A stretch of 64,000 bases of DNA from Ilyobacter_A sp963668015 (GTDB lineage: Bacteria > Fusobacteriota > Fusobacteriia > Fusobacteriales > Fusobacteriaceae), in the NCBI GenBank assembly GCA_963668015.2, contig CAXXCR010000006.1, positions 16,213-80,212 on the forward strand, in the 5' to 3' direction. The position numbers and the translations under genes were made by a program. This document shows positions 33,574-42,313 of the stretch, piece after piece. How positions within the stretch are numbered: position 1 is the stretch's first letter; every line of letters starts with the position of its first letter. The notes under the pieces are model-generated. The model did not search any database. It was not told where the DNA came from and worked only from the letters and a program-made list of their open reading frames with translations.

Positions 33574-34303
33574 GAGTTTACAAATAGGATTTATTGCATT
33601 TTTAGCCATATTATGGGAACTCATAAGTTTAAAGTTTAATATCCCAAACTACGTACTCCCAGCACCATCTAAAATTTTAAGTGCACTTTTTACAAAACGA
33701 GAGCTTTTGTGGAAACATACACAGACTACTTTTTTCGAAGCTATCTTGGGATTTTTAATAGCTATCAGTCTAGCTATTGTTCTTGGACAGCTTATGAACT
33801 GTTTTAAGAAATTAAGAGTAATACTCTACCCTGTTTTATTGATTTCGCAAACCGTACCACTTATAGCCATTGCACCTCTTATACTTATATGGTTCGGATT
33901 CGGAGTGATGCCAAAAATAATCATTGTGGTTGTCATATGTTTTTTCCCTATACTGATCAGTTTTTTGGACGGAATGGATCAGGTAGATGAAAATATGGTT
34001 CACCTAATGAAAACTATGGGGGCCGATAACCTTCAAATCTTTTTCAAACTAAAAGTCCCGGCAAGTCTTCCATCATTTTTTGCAGGGCTAAAAATATCCG
34101 CTACTTACAGTATAATGGGGGCTGTTATAGGAGAATGGCTTGGCGCTAAAAACGGTCTGGGTATATTTATGACGAGAGCTATCAGTTCTTTTAAAACTGA
34201 TGAACTCTTTGCAGACATCTTTATAGTGGTAGCCTTAAGTTTTTTTATGTTTAAAATTGTCCAAGTGTTTGAAGGACTGTTAATGCCATACAATAAAAAT
34301 TAA
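33545..34303 (+). CDS. thiX: ABC transporter permease, thiamine precursor (HMP) type
   Basis: 252 residues with six membrane segments. The ABC-interaction loop is ENMVHLMKTMGADNLQIFFK, and the SsuC/TauC-type VIGEWLGAKNGLGIFMT is present. It belongs to the nitrate/sulfonate/taurine permease group used by hydroxymethylpyrimidine importers. The TPP riboswitch and the NMT1-like binding protein next door set the substrate class. The start at 33545 overlaps the previous gene and is the least certain part. Confidence 0.88.
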   Translation: MRKSISIGDRSLQIGFIAFLAILWELISLKFNIPNYVLPAPSKILSALFTKRELLWKHTQTTFFEAILGFLIAISLAIVLGQLMNCFKKLRVILYPVLLISQTVPLIAIAPLILIWFGFGVMPKIIIVVVICFFPILISFLDGMDQVDENMVHLMKTMGADNLQIFFKLKVPASLPSFFAGLKISATYSIMGAVIGEWLGAKNGLGIFMTRAISSFKTDELFADIFIVVALSFFMFKIVQVFEGLLMPYNKN

Positions 34304-34319
34304 AAAACGGAGGAAAAAA

Positions 34320-35282
34320 ATGAAGAAAGCTTTGGTTTTATTTATTACAATATTTCTATTAGCCGGATGTGGACCCAAAAAACAGGATCTAGAAAAAGTT
34401 ATAGTGACGCTTGACTGGACTCCTAACACAAACCACACTGGACTTTATGTGGCTAAAGATAATGGATTTTACAAGGATTTAGGTTTGGATGTAGAAATAA
34501 TCCAACCTTCCAGCGGTACTTCTGAACAACTTGTAGCTACTGACAAAGCCCAGTTTGGTGTAAGTTACCAAGAATCTGTAACTTTTGCTCGTCTTGAAAA
34601 TGTACCTGTTGTTTCCATAGCATCAGTAATCCAGCACAATACATCCGGATTTGCGGCTCTAAGCACAAAAGGCATCAAGGACCCTAGTGATTTTGAGGGT
34701 AAAAAATACGGCGGCTGGGGATCTCCTATAGAAAAAGCCACTTTCAAGGCCCTTATGGATTCTGTAGGTGCTGATGTAGAGAAAGTTGATATATTGAGCA
34801 GCGGGGCAACTGACTTCTTCGCGTCAAGTGAAAAGGACATAGATTTTGCATGGATATTTGCTGGTTGGACAGGTGTAGAAGCAAAGTTAAATGGCATCGA
34901 CATAGACTATATCAGTCTTAAAGATTTTGCGCCTGAACTAGACTACTACACTCCGATTATAATAACAAGCGAAAAAAATATATCTGAGAATAAAGAGCTT
35001 GTAGAGAAATTTATGAAAGCCACTAAACAAGGATATGAGTTTGCAATTAAAAATCCTGAAGAAAGTGCTAAAGTTTTGCTTGATAATGCACCTGAGCTAA
35101 ATGCCGAACTTGTACTTGAGAGTCAAAAATTCCTTGCAGACAAATATCAATCTGACGCAGATTTGTGGGGACTACAGAAAAAATCTGTTTGGGACCTGTA
35201 TACTGCATGGCTTTATAAAAATGGATTAATTGAAAAAGAGATCGATACTGAAAAAGCATTTACAAATGATTTTATAAAATAA
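34320..35282 (+). CDS. thiY: ABC transporter substrate-binding lipoprotein, NMT1/THI5-like (HMP or related)
   Basis: 320 residues with a lipoprotein signal ending LLAGC (Cys about 16). The mature protein is the NMT1/THI5-like fold: VTLDWTPNTNHTGLYVAKDNGF, the usual ThiY opening, then GVSYQESVTFARL and DFAWIFAGWTGVEAKLNGID. It delivers a pyrimidine precursor of thiamine to the permease. Membrane-anchored. GGAGG precedes the ATG, and a hairpin after the gene may reduce downstream expression. Confidence 0.9.
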   Translation: MKKALVLFITIFLLAGCGPKKQDLEKVIVTLDWTPNTNHTGLYVAKDNGFYKDLGLDVEIIQPSSGTSEQLVATDKAQFGVSYQESVTFARLENVPVVSIASVIQHNTSGFAALSTKGIKDPSDFEGKKYGGWGSPIEKATFKALMDSVGADVEKVDILSSGATDFFASSEKDIDFAWIFAGWTGVEAKLNGIDIDYISLKDFAPELDYYTPIIITSEKNISENKELVEKFMKATKQGYEFAIKNPEESAKVLLDNAPELNAELVLESQKFLADKYQSDADLWGLQKKSVWDLYTAWLYKNGLIEKEIDTEKAFTNDFIK

Positions 35283-35293
35283 TATATACAACG

Positions 35294-35325
35294 GAATATC
35301 ATAGCATAGCTATGATATTCTTTTT
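35294..35325 (+). terminator. Intra-operon terminator-like hairpin
   Basis: GAATATCATAGC-ATA-GCTATGATATTC followed by T5, between the binding-protein and ATPase genes. It probably gives partial termination so that the binding protein is made in excess. Confidence 0.8.
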
Positions 35326-35345
35326 ATGAAAAGAGGTTGTAAATT

Positions 35346-36083
35346 TTGAAAATAGAGATAAATAATTTAAGTAAATCATTCGAGAACATGAAAATACTAG
35401 ACAATATCAGCCTAAACCTGAAGTGCGGGGAGTTTGTTTCCATAATCGGACCAAGTGGCTGCGGGAAAAGTACTATTTTTAAGCTGCTTACTTCTATGGA
35501 AAAAGAGTTTTTTGGTGAAATTAAAATGGAAGGTATTGATATAAAAAAATATGAAAAAGAGATTGCCTATATGCCCCAAAAAGACCTTCTATTCCCCTGG
35601 AGGACCCTTTTTGAGAATCTGCTTCTGCCTTCTGAGCTGAAAAAAACTCAAAATGAAAATGCAAAAAACAAAGTCACCGAACTCATAGAAGAGTTCGGCT
35701 TAAAAGGGTTTGAAGCGTCATACCCAAATGAACTTTCCGGTGGAATGAGGCAACGGGCAGCCCTTATAAGAACGGCTTTAGTGGACAGCAGTATCCTGCT
35801 TTTAGACGAGCCCTTTGGAGCCTTAGACGCTATCACAAGGGTAAAAATGCAAAAATGGTTGCTGAAGCTTCTAGAAAAATTAAAGCACTCTGTGCTGTTT
35901 ATAACTCACGATATAGATGAAGCTATGTTCCTGTCTGACAGGATATACATATTAAGCGACAGACCCGCAAAAATTCTGAAAGAGATTAAAATAAGTGAAA
36001 ACAAACCAAGGGATAGAGAGTTCCTTCTCTCAGAAAAGGCCCTTTCCTATAAAAAAGAGATATTGAGATACCTTGAGTATTAG
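35346..36083 (+). CDS. thiZ: ABC transporter ATP-binding protein, SsuB/ThiZ type
   Basis: 245 residues from a TTG start (AAGAGGT upstream). Walker A GPSGCGKST (about 38), Q-loop AYMPQKDLLFPW, signature LSGGMRQRAAL, Walker B ILLLDEPFGALD, and switch His in FITHDIDEA. It powers the thiamine-precursor importer from the cytoplasmic face. Follows thiY in the TPP-regulated operon. Confidence 0.92.
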   Translation: MKIEINNLSKSFENMKILDNISLNLKCGEFVSIIGPSGCGKSTIFKLLTSMEKEFFGEIKMEGIDIKKYEKEIAYMPQKDLLFPWRTLFENLLLPSELKKTQNENAKNKVTELIEEFGLKGFEASYPNELSGGMRQRAALIRTALVDSSILLLDEPFGALDAITRVKMQKWLLKLLEKLKHSVLFITHDIDEAMFLSDRIYILSDRPAKILKEIKISENKPRDREFLLSEKALSYKKEILRYLEY

Positions 36084-36092
36084 GAGGCTAAA

Positions 36093-36854
36093 TTGAGTTA
36101 TATAGTTGATATACACTGCCATATTGATCAATTTGAAAAAAAAGAAATTGAAGGATTTTTGAAGAATAAAAACTATATAGTTTTAGGCGCTGCGACAAAT
36201 TACCAGTCCAGCAAAAAACTTTTGGATATGAAAAAAGTTTATCCCCAGCTAAAAATATCATTGGGTATACACCCTGAATATCCTGATCACTTCAACGAGT
36301 ATTATAAAGTGGAACAGCTAATAGAAGACAACCTGGAACATATCAGCGCAATAGGAGAGGTGGGCCTTCCATATTTTTACCTGGATAAACTGAGCCAATC
36401 GGAAAGGGAGCAGGTACTTGCACACTCCACCTCAATTTTAGAGCGCTTTATAAAGCTTGGGAAAAAATACGATCTGCCGCTGATTCTGCACGCAGTTTTT
36501 GACACGGCTCCCATAGCACTCCAACTTTTGGAAAAACATAGAGTTAAAAAAGCTCTGTTTCATTGGTTTGAGGGTGATTGTGACAGCTTAGAAAAAATCA
36601 TCAGCAATTCGTATCTGATATCAGTAAGCCCGGATATTATGTTCAACAGGGAGTACTCAAAGTTCGTAGACAGCATCCCCATAGAAAATATATGCCTGGA
36701 AAGTGACGGTCCCTGGGAATACAACGGTGAAAGGGGAAATCCCGGGATGATAGAAGAACTGGCAAGGTATATAGGAGACAGAAGGGGAATAGCACAAGAT
36801 AAAATACTTAAAATATCTTATGAGAATTATCGACTTTTAACCGGAAGTAGGTGA
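36093..36854 (+). CDS. TatD-like metal-dependent hydrolase
   Basis: 253 residues from a TTG start with TAGGAGG 6 nt upstream. Metal-binding signatures are DIHCHID (HxH) at residue 6, GEVGLPYF, LILHAVFD and LESDGPWEY. TatD proteins are TIM-barrel DNases or phosphohydrolases. It overlaps no gene but sits 9 bp after the ATPase, so it belongs to the TPP-controlled unit. A link to thiamine salvage is possible but unproven. Confidence 0.85.
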   Translation: MSYIVDIHCHIDQFEKKEIEGFLKNKNYIVLGAATNYQSSKKLLDMKKVYPQLKISLGIHPEYPDHFNEYYKVEQLIEDNLEHISAIGEVGLPYFYLDKLSQSEREQVLAHSTSILERFIKLGKKYDLPLILHAVFDTAPIALQLLEKHRVKKALFHWFEGDCDSLEKIISNSYLISVSPDIMFNREYSKFVDSIPIENICLESDGPWEYNGERGNPGMIEELARYIGDRRGIAQDKILKISYENYRLLTGSR

Positions 36855-36858
36855 TTGG

Positions 36859-37404
36859 ATGGTCCTGAAAACCGAAAGACTTACCCTGCGTAAGGCAAAA
36901 GTAAGCGACGTCAATCTTATCTTAAATTATTTTACAAGAAATTGGGATTTTTTAAAAAAGTGGGAGACTCCTAAGCCTTCAAACTTTTTTACACTGGAAT
37001 ACCAGTTAATGGATATAATAAGAAGCGAGAAGCTTTATCGGGCAGGCATATGTTATAGGTTTTGGATTTTTAAGACCGGCAAGCAGAAAATTATTGGGTC
37101 AATTGCATTAAATAATGTCTTTCATGGGAGCATGCTTTCCTGCTCCCTCGGGTACAGACTGGATAAAAACGAGATTAATAAAGGGTATGCAACAGAGGCT
37201 GTCAAGAGGATAATAGATTACGCATTTAACGATCTCGGACTTCACAGAATAGAAGCAAACATCATGCCTGAAAACAAAGCTTCTATGGCTGTTGTGGAAA
37301 AATGCGGTTTTAAAAATGAGGGACTTGCAAGAAAATACCTTAAAATAAACGGAAAGTGGGAAGACCATATCCACATGACCCTTTTAAATGAAAATTTGGA
37401 ATAA
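36859..37404 (+). CDS. GNAT acetyltransferase, RimJ/RimL type
   Basis: 181 residues. GNAT motifs are LKTERLTLRKAKVSDV at the N-terminus, GSIALNNVFHGS, GYRLDKNEINKGYATEAVKR (acetyl-CoA binding) and LHRIEANIMPENKASMAVVEKCGFKNEGLARK. These proteins acetylate N-terminal amines of ribosomal proteins or small molecules. 4 bp after the TatD gene; end of the operon. Confidence 0.9.
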   Translation: MVLKTERLTLRKAKVSDVNLILNYFTRNWDFLKKWETPKPSNFFTLEYQLMDIIRSEKLYRAGICYRFWIFKTGKQKIIGSIALNNVFHGSMLSCSLGYRLDKNEINKGYATEAVKRIIDYAFNDLGLHRIEANIMPENKASMAVVEKCGFKNEGLARKYLKINGKWEDHIHMTLLNENLE

Positions 37405-37436
37405 AAAAAGACCGGGTAGTTTATCGGTCTTTTTTT
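37403..37436. terminator. Bidirectional terminator
   Basis: AAAAAAAGACCG pairs with CGGTCTTTTTTT, between convergent transcription units. Confidence 0.92.
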
Positions 37437-37461
37437 AAATTTAAATAAAATTTTATATAAG

Positions 37462-38460
37462 TTATTTTTCTTTTAATATGCTCTCTTCTACACTGTGCCT
37501 ACTCTTATCTACCCCATTTAACACTGCCTTATTCAAAGCTGTTTTCCCCTCTGCTAAATCATATCCCGTTGATGAGATCGAAATATCCAAAAGGTCTGTT
37601 TTTAGAGAGTTGCTGTATATATTCAGACTAAAGGTCAGGTAAGCTAGGTATTTTTCACTGCTTATAAGCTTTTCATTGTAAATTACTTCTGGTTTCTTGT
37701 CTATGTGAAAAGAGTTTACCTCTACAGTGACCACGGTGTTTACCTTGTCGTCCTCAAGCTCGCTTAGGATTAATCGGTCACCTCTATCCTTAGATATATC
37801 CACTATCATTTTTTTTACTGCACTCTTGAGTATCGATTTGGGATCTTTTTCCAAGTCTCCTTCAACCCTTACGCAAACTACCCTTTTACCGTTTATCTTA
37901 GCGCCTATTTCATCAAGGTAATTCTTCAAATCCAGTTCACTAAGACCAAGCCTGTAGATTTTGCTACTTCCAAGTAAAAAAGCAATATTACTGTATGAGC
38001 TGTATTTTTCTCTGTTTTCCAGAGCCTTTTCTATATACTCTCTCTTCAGAAGCAGGTCCTCTATTTGTTTGGCCTTTTTATAATCACTTTTGACAGCATA
38101 TGCCAGTTCAGATATTTTTTTTTCATATAGATCCACCTTATCTTCCGACAGTACAGCATACACTCTGTACTTCTTTCTGAACCAAGATTTCTTAATCCTA
38201 TAATCTACACCGTATACTTTGGTTTTGGAGTGCACGTTTAACCTGTCCTCTTTCGATTCTTCGAAATACCCGTTATTTACGGATTTTATCTTAAAAAAAT
38301 CAGACTCCACTTCTGCCTCTATCTGGTTTGAAAGGTCAGCCATTGCCAGCTGTTTGGCATCCTGTAGATTTTTGGCCACACCGTAGCCTGCCAATTCACT
38401 TGAATATGTATTGACACAGAGTAGAAACAGCATTAGAATTAAACTGCTCGTTCTTTTCAT
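37462..38460 (-). CDS. Secreted LPP20-domain protein
   Basis: 332 residues with a signal peptide (SLILMLFLLCVNTYSS). The N-terminal half has the LPP20 pattern: GYGVAKNLQDAKQLAMADLSNQIEAEVESDF, where short Ala-rich helices precede beta strands (YGVDYRIKKSWFRKKYRVYAVLS). The C-terminal 170 residues carry no family I recognise. Third gene of a three-gene envelope operon; 13 bp downstream of the PEGA-like gene. Periplasmic or outer-membrane role inferred. Confidence 0.78.
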   Translation of the reverse strand: MKRTSSLILMLFLLCVNTYSSELAGYGVAKNLQDAKQLAMADLSNQIEAEVESDFFKIKSVNNGYFEESKEDRLNVHSKTKVYGVDYRIKKSWFRKKYRVYAVLSEDKVDLYEKKISELAYAVKSDYKKAKQIEDLLLKREYIEKALENREKYSSYSNIAFLLGSSKIYRLGLSELDLKNYLDEIGAKINGKRVVCVRVEGDLEKDPKSILKSAVKKMIVDISKDRGDRLILSELEDDKVNTVVTVEVNSFHIDKKPEVIYNEKLISSEKYLAYLTFSLNIYSNSLKTDLLDISISSTGYDLAEGKTALNKAVLNGVDKSRHSVEESILKEK

Positions 38461-38473
38461 AGGTATCCCCTTT

Positions 38474-39031
38474 CTAAAGCTCTACCTTTTTTTTGCTTTG
38501 GTCGAATTTTATGTTCTTTTCTACAACTGTTTTCCCCGAAACTCTTTTCAGACGGTAAGTCCCATAGGCAAGCTTTGGCACTTTGATACTTTTCCCTCCG
38601 GATATTTTTTTTCCGTTTAGGTAAACTATTCCGGAGCCTTTTTTTACAACAAGAAGCTCCCCATAGCTGGTACTCCCCTTTTCCATAAGGAAAAATTTAT
38701 TTGTAACGCTCTCAAGCTCTATCTCAAGAAGGTCATTTAAGTCCCTGTAACCGGCTTTTTTCACCTTCAATGGTATATATTCATGCAACACACCCTTAAG
38801 TTTGTCTTTCGGCAAACTCAAATAACCATTTTTATCTGAATACATAAGCTCTCCAAAAACCTCTACCGTCGCACCATGTATAGGCTGACTGTTAACGCTG
38901 TCTTTAAAAGATATTATCTGTTTCTCTTCCAGTTCTGAAAATCCCTCGAGGTAAGTTTTTTCGTTTATCGCCCATCCGCCGGCAAAACTCAAACTACCTG
39001 CAATGAGCATAATAAATACAAGGTACTTCAT
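38474..39031 (-). CDS. Secreted protein with carboxypeptidase-regulatory/PEGA-like domains
   Basis: 185 residues from the ATG at 39031; the ATG at 39043 abuts the AAAGGGG ribosome site and is less likely. Signal peptide (YLVFIMLIAGSLSFA). A first beta-sandwich segment reads SVNSQPIHGATVEVFGELMY. A C-terminal PEGA-like segment reads GIVYLNGKKISGGKSIKVPK, then LAYGTYRLKRVSG. PEGA domains are common in surface proteins. Middle gene of the LPP20 operon. Confidence 0.7.
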   Translation of the reverse strand: MKYLVFIMLIAGSLSFAGGWAINEKTYLEGFSELEEKQIISFKDSVNSQPIHGATVEVFGELMYSDKNGYLSLPKDKLKGVLHEYIPLKVKKAGYRDLNDLLEIELESVTNKFFLMEKGSTSYGELLVVKKGSGIVYLNGKKISGGKSIKVPKLAYGTYRLKRVSGKTVVEKNIKFDQSKKKVEL

Positions 39032-39091
39032 AATTATTACCATCCCCTTTAATATTAAAGGGCAATAGTAAACCTACTGCCCAACTAGGAT

Positions 39092-39670
39092 CTATTCTTC
39101 ATTCATTAAAATTGCCTTCTCTATTTCCATATCGAGCTCAGCTTCAGCTTCTTCAGCTCTTTCCCCGTAATCAGATTGAGACTTTATGGCATCTTTTGTA
39201 GCACTTGAAATATTCGAATAGTCTGCTACAAGCAGCATAAAAATTTCATTTTCAGGTGATATCCAGGTATCCTTTATATGCGAACCTGTAAGTACCTGAC
39301 TTGCTATCTGCTTTGAAATGCTTTCACTTGATTTTTCCACGTCCAAAAATTCTGCGTCACCACTTTTGCTGACATAAGACTTAAAAAGTGTATTTACCCT
39401 TACAGCAATATTAGAAGCAAGTTCTGACCTGGCATTGGCCATTGCTTCTTTTCTGGCAAAATCAAATCCGGCCTCACTGATATCAGCAGAACCGACCCCT
39501 GCTATCCCTTCATCGTACAAGGGCCTCATAACCCAGGCAGGATAACTTTTTATCTTTTCATAGCTAACTTCTGAACCAAGCGCCTTTTCAGCTTCTTTTT
39601 GTCTTTTTTCTTCTATAGTAGAGCAAGCGGCCAATAAAATTACAAGTATCAACAATAAAACTTTTTTCAT
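39092..39670 (-). CDS. LPP20-family outer-membrane lipoprotein
   Basis: 192 residues with a lipobox LLAAC (Cys about 16). The LPP20 domain is clear: SYPAWVMRPLYDEGIAGVGS, then DFARKEAMANARSELASNIAVRV. Related proteins include the Helicobacter LPP20 antigen and FlgP. First gene of the operon, behind a strong promoter. CsgG and DUF799 genes that often accompany LPP20 occur at 47.5-49.2 kb in this window. Confidence 0.88.
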   Translation of the reverse strand: MKKVLLLILVILLAACSTIEEKRQKEAEKALGSEVSYEKIKSYPAWVMRPLYDEGIAGVGSADISEAGFDFARKEAMANARSELASNIAVRVNTLFKSYVSKSGDAEFLDVEKSSESISKQIASQVLTGSHIKDTWISPENEIFMLLVADYSNISSATKDAIKSQSDYGERAEEAEAELDMEIEKAILMNEE

Positions 39671-39693
39671 TATACTCCCTCCGTTTCTATATT

Positions 39694-39722
39694 ATTATAC
39701 TTTTACTGTATTAAAAAGTCAA
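39694..39722 (-). promoter_or_regulatory. Promoter of the LPP20 operon
   Basis: TTGACT, 17 bp, TATAAT, 24 bp upstream of the ATG. Confidence 0.85.
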
Positions 39723-39747
39723 CAAAGTCAAATTTAGCCCTTAATTA

Positions 39748-39776
39748 TTGCTTTAGGTATTTATATATGATATAAT
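39748..39776 (+). promoter_or_regulatory. Promoter of mtnN
   Basis: TTGCTT, 17 bp, TATAAT, divergent from the LPP20 operon promoter 26 bp away. Confidence 0.75.
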
Positions 39777-39807
39777 TTAATGTAAATTTTATTTTTTGGA
39801 GGTACTT

Positions 39808-40506
39808 ATGTTAGGAATAATCGGAGCTATGCATGAAGAAGTTGTAGAGCTTATACAACTTATGAAAAATATAGAAGAAGAAAAAATTGTAAACCTTACT
39901 TTCTTCAAGGGTAAACTTTGCGGCAAGGATATTGTCCTTGTAGAAGGAGGAATTGGTAAAGTAAATGCCGCAGTATGCACAACTCTTTTAGTGTCCCATT
40001 TCAAGGTAGACAAAGTTATCTTTACCGGTGTCGCCGGTGCTGTAAACCCTGACTTAGAAGTTGGGGACATCGTGGTATCTACAGAACTTATACAACATGA
40101 CTTTGATGTAACCTCTTTTGGAATAGAACCTGGGATGATTCCTAGAATGAAAGAGTCCTTTTTCAAAGCAGATGAAAGTCTTGTTGAACTTGCAAAAAAT
40201 GTAGCCTATGACCTATTTACTCCTGAAAGGGTGAAAAGTGGCAGAATACTGAGCGGAGACCAGTTCATAGCTTGCTCAGACAAATTAAGCTGGTTAAAAG
40301 AAACTTTCAACGGTGAATGTACAGAGATGGAAGGGGCTTCTGTTGCACAGGTATGCTATCTATTTAATGTTCCTTTTGTGGTAATAAGATCTATTTCTGA
40401 TAAAGCAAATCACGATGCAAAAGTTGACTTCGCTGAGTTTGTTAAACTTGCATCCAAAAATTCTAAGGACATTGTTGTCCAGATATTAGAAAAACTAGAC
40501 GCGTAA
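39808..40506 (+). CDS. mtnN: 5'-methylthioadenosine/S-adenosylhomocysteine nucleosidase
   Basis: 232 residues from ATG 39808 (TTGGAGG upstream). MLGIIGAMHEEV carries the active-site Glu, VFTGVAGAVNPDLEVGDIVV is the family core, and SISDKANHDAKVDF contains the catalytic Asp. It cleaves MTA and SAH in the activated methyl cycle and in autoinducer-2 precursor formation. Monocistronic with a terminator. Confidence 0.95.
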   Translation: MLGIIGAMHEEVVELIQLMKNIEEEKIVNLTFFKGKLCGKDIVLVEGGIGKVNAAVCTTLLVSHFKVDKVIFTGVAGAVNPDLEVGDIVVSTELIQHDFDVTSFGIEPGMIPRMKESFFKADESLVELAKNVAYDLFTPERVKSGRILSGDQFIACSDKLSWLKETFNGECTEMEGASVAQVCYLFNVPFVVIRSISDKANHDAKVDFAEFVKLASKNSKDIVVQILEKLDA

Positions 40507-40530
40507 TGGATTTATCCATTGCGCTTTTCT
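40501..40530 (+). terminator. Terminator of mtnN
   Basis: GCG.AATGGAT pairs with ATCCATT.CGC, followed by TTTT; the stem begins inside the last codons. Confidence 0.85.
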
Positions 40531-40610
40531 TAATCTATATAGATTAGATATTATGTCTTTCTGTAAAAAAATCTACTTTTACACATACATTTTAACCAAG
40601 AGGTGCTTTA

Positions 40611-41852
40611 ATGAAAGTTAAAAAAGTTCTAGATGAGCTGTATTCCTACTCGGTATTCGGAATCGAGCTGGGACTTGACAACATAAAAAAAATCTGTTCA
40701 TCAATTAATAATCCTGAAAAAAACTATAAAGTAATACATATCGCCGGTACAAACGGTAAAGGTTCTACTGCCTCAATAATAGAGTCTTCACTGATTGAAG
40801 CCGGGTACCGTGTTGGCAAATACACTTCGCCACACATAATGAAATTTAACGAAAGAATTACGCTAAACGGAGATATGATATCTGACGAGGAAGTCTGCCA
40901 CTACTTTAGAATAGTAAAGGAAAAACTCTCAGAAGAAAACATCAGGGCAACTTTTTTCGAGGTGACAACTGCAATGATGTTTTTATACTTCTCTGACAAA
41001 AACTGCGACTACGTGGTCTTAGAAACCGGTCTCGGGGGCAAATATGACGCCACCAACATCGTGGATCCCGTATTATCCGTGATAACCAACGTCTCACTTG
41101 ATCACATCAACATCCTGGGGGATAATCTCTTGGAGATAGCCAGGGAAAAGGCAGGGATCATAAAACCTGGCAGGCCGGTGTTTTTTGCCGACAACAAGTC
41201 TGAGGTTTTGCAGGCCATAGAAGAAAAGACCGATCTGTACACAAACGTACTGGAAAAATTCAGCGATCACTCATATACTTTGGATAATGAAAATTTCCAC
41301 ACATTAGTCGATCTGGGAATGGATACCTACAATATATCTTTGTACGGGGCTTTTCAGGTTGACAACTTCCTGGCCGCATACGGTGCCTTAAAGTACCTCG
41401 GTGTGGATAAAAAGTTTATAAAATCCGGAGTCAGTAAAATCAAATGGCCCGGTCGTTTTGAAATAGTCAGCAAAAAACCCCTGATTATTTTAGACGGGGC
41501 ACACAATCTTGACTCAGCCATAGCACTAAAAGAAAATATACTGAGTTCATACAAAAAAGAGGACGTCGCTGTAATATGCTCCGTCTTAGAAGACAAAGAG
41601 ATTGACACGGTTGTATCCCAGTTTACAGAATTTTCAGATGATATCATCCTGACTTCTCTGGAAGGTGTGAACAGGGGGCTGAGTGCTGCCAAGCTCCACA
41701 GCAGAATCTCCATCGATTTCGAATTCAAAGTGGTAGAAGATTTAAATCTGGCCTTTGAAAAAGCAGTCTCAATGGATAAAAAATTGATAGTTGTCTGCGG
41801 TTCATTCTACCTTGTTTCAAAATTTAAGGAGGGGGTAAGGTTTGAATCTTAG
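40611..41852 (+). CDS. folC: Bifunctional folylpolyglutamate/dihydrofolate synthase
   Basis: 413 residues. Mur-ligase-type ATP-binding motif HIAGTNGKGSTASI (about 44-57), KYTSPHIMKFNERI, TAMMFLYFSDKNCDYVVLETGLGG (catalytic region) and LDGAHNLDSA. It adds glutamates to folates. AAGAGG lies before the ATG. First gene of a long operon; its 3' end overlaps the next gene by 11 bp. Confidence 0.95.
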   Translation: MKVKKVLDELYSYSVFGIELGLDNIKKICSSINNPEKNYKVIHIAGTNGKGSTASIIESSLIEAGYRVGKYTSPHIMKFNERITLNGDMISDEEVCHYFRIVKEKLSEENIRATFFEVTTAMMFLYFSDKNCDYVVLETGLGGKYDATNIVDPVLSVITNVSLDHINILGDNLLEIAREKAGIIKPGRPVFFADNKSEVLQAIEEKTDLYTNVLEKFSDHSYTLDNENFHTLVDLGMDTYNISLYGAFQVDNFLAAYGALKYLGVDKKFIKSGVSKIKWPGRFEIVSKKPLIILDGAHNLDSAIALKENILSSYKKEDVAVICSVLEDKEIDTVVSQFTEFSDDIILTSLEGVNRGLSAAKLHSRISIDFEFKVVEDLNLAFEKAVSMDKKLIVVCGSFYLVSKFKEGVRFES

Positions 41853-42309
41853 AAGACTGTTTTCCTTTTTTATAAATATAATTTTAATAAGTATCGTAGC
41901 TTTTTGTTTTTTTAAAGTAAAGGAACTTCACATTGAAACTGAAAACAAAAAAGCCATAAGTACCAGTGAGATCATCAAAAACATAGATATAAGAAAAAAG
42001 GGCTTCTACAGAGACAGCAAGTACTACAGCAAGTTTTTAAGCGACCATTCCTTGTTCGGAAAAAAAAATCAGGCTGCATTCATGCCGGATACTCAGCTTT
42101 ACTACCTGCAAATAGCTACTTTTTTAAATGTTGAAAATGCCATGACTTTTCAAAAAAAATTCAATAATTTTGACCTCAGAATAGTAGAGGTCAACAGAAA
42201 ATCTAAAAAATTCTATATAATTATTTCCAACTATTTTGAATCAAAAGAAAAGGCTCTGAAACTTGCCAAGAGCTTTAAGAGATATAGTCCTATTTTGAGA
42301 GAGAGGTAA
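41842..42309 (+). CDS. SPOR-domain-like membrane-anchored protein
   Basis: 155 residues from a TTG start (AAGGAGGGGG upstream) overlapping folC. One N-terminal membrane helix (LFSFFINIILISIVAFCFF), a linker, and a C-terminal SPOR-like repeat (YYLQIATFLNVENAMTFQKK, then KKFYIIISNYFESKEKALKLAK). SPOR domains bind denuded septal peptidoglycan. A cell-division role is plausible with sepF in the same operon. Confidence 0.75.
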   Translation: MNLRRLFSFFINIILISIVAFCFFKVKELHIETENKKAISTSEIIKNIDIRKKGFYRDSKYYSKFLSDHSLFGKKNQAAFMPDTQLYYLQIATFLNVENAMTFQKKFNNFDLRIVEVNRKSKKFYIIISNYFESKEKALKLAKSFKRYSPILRER

Positions 42310-42313
42310 TACT

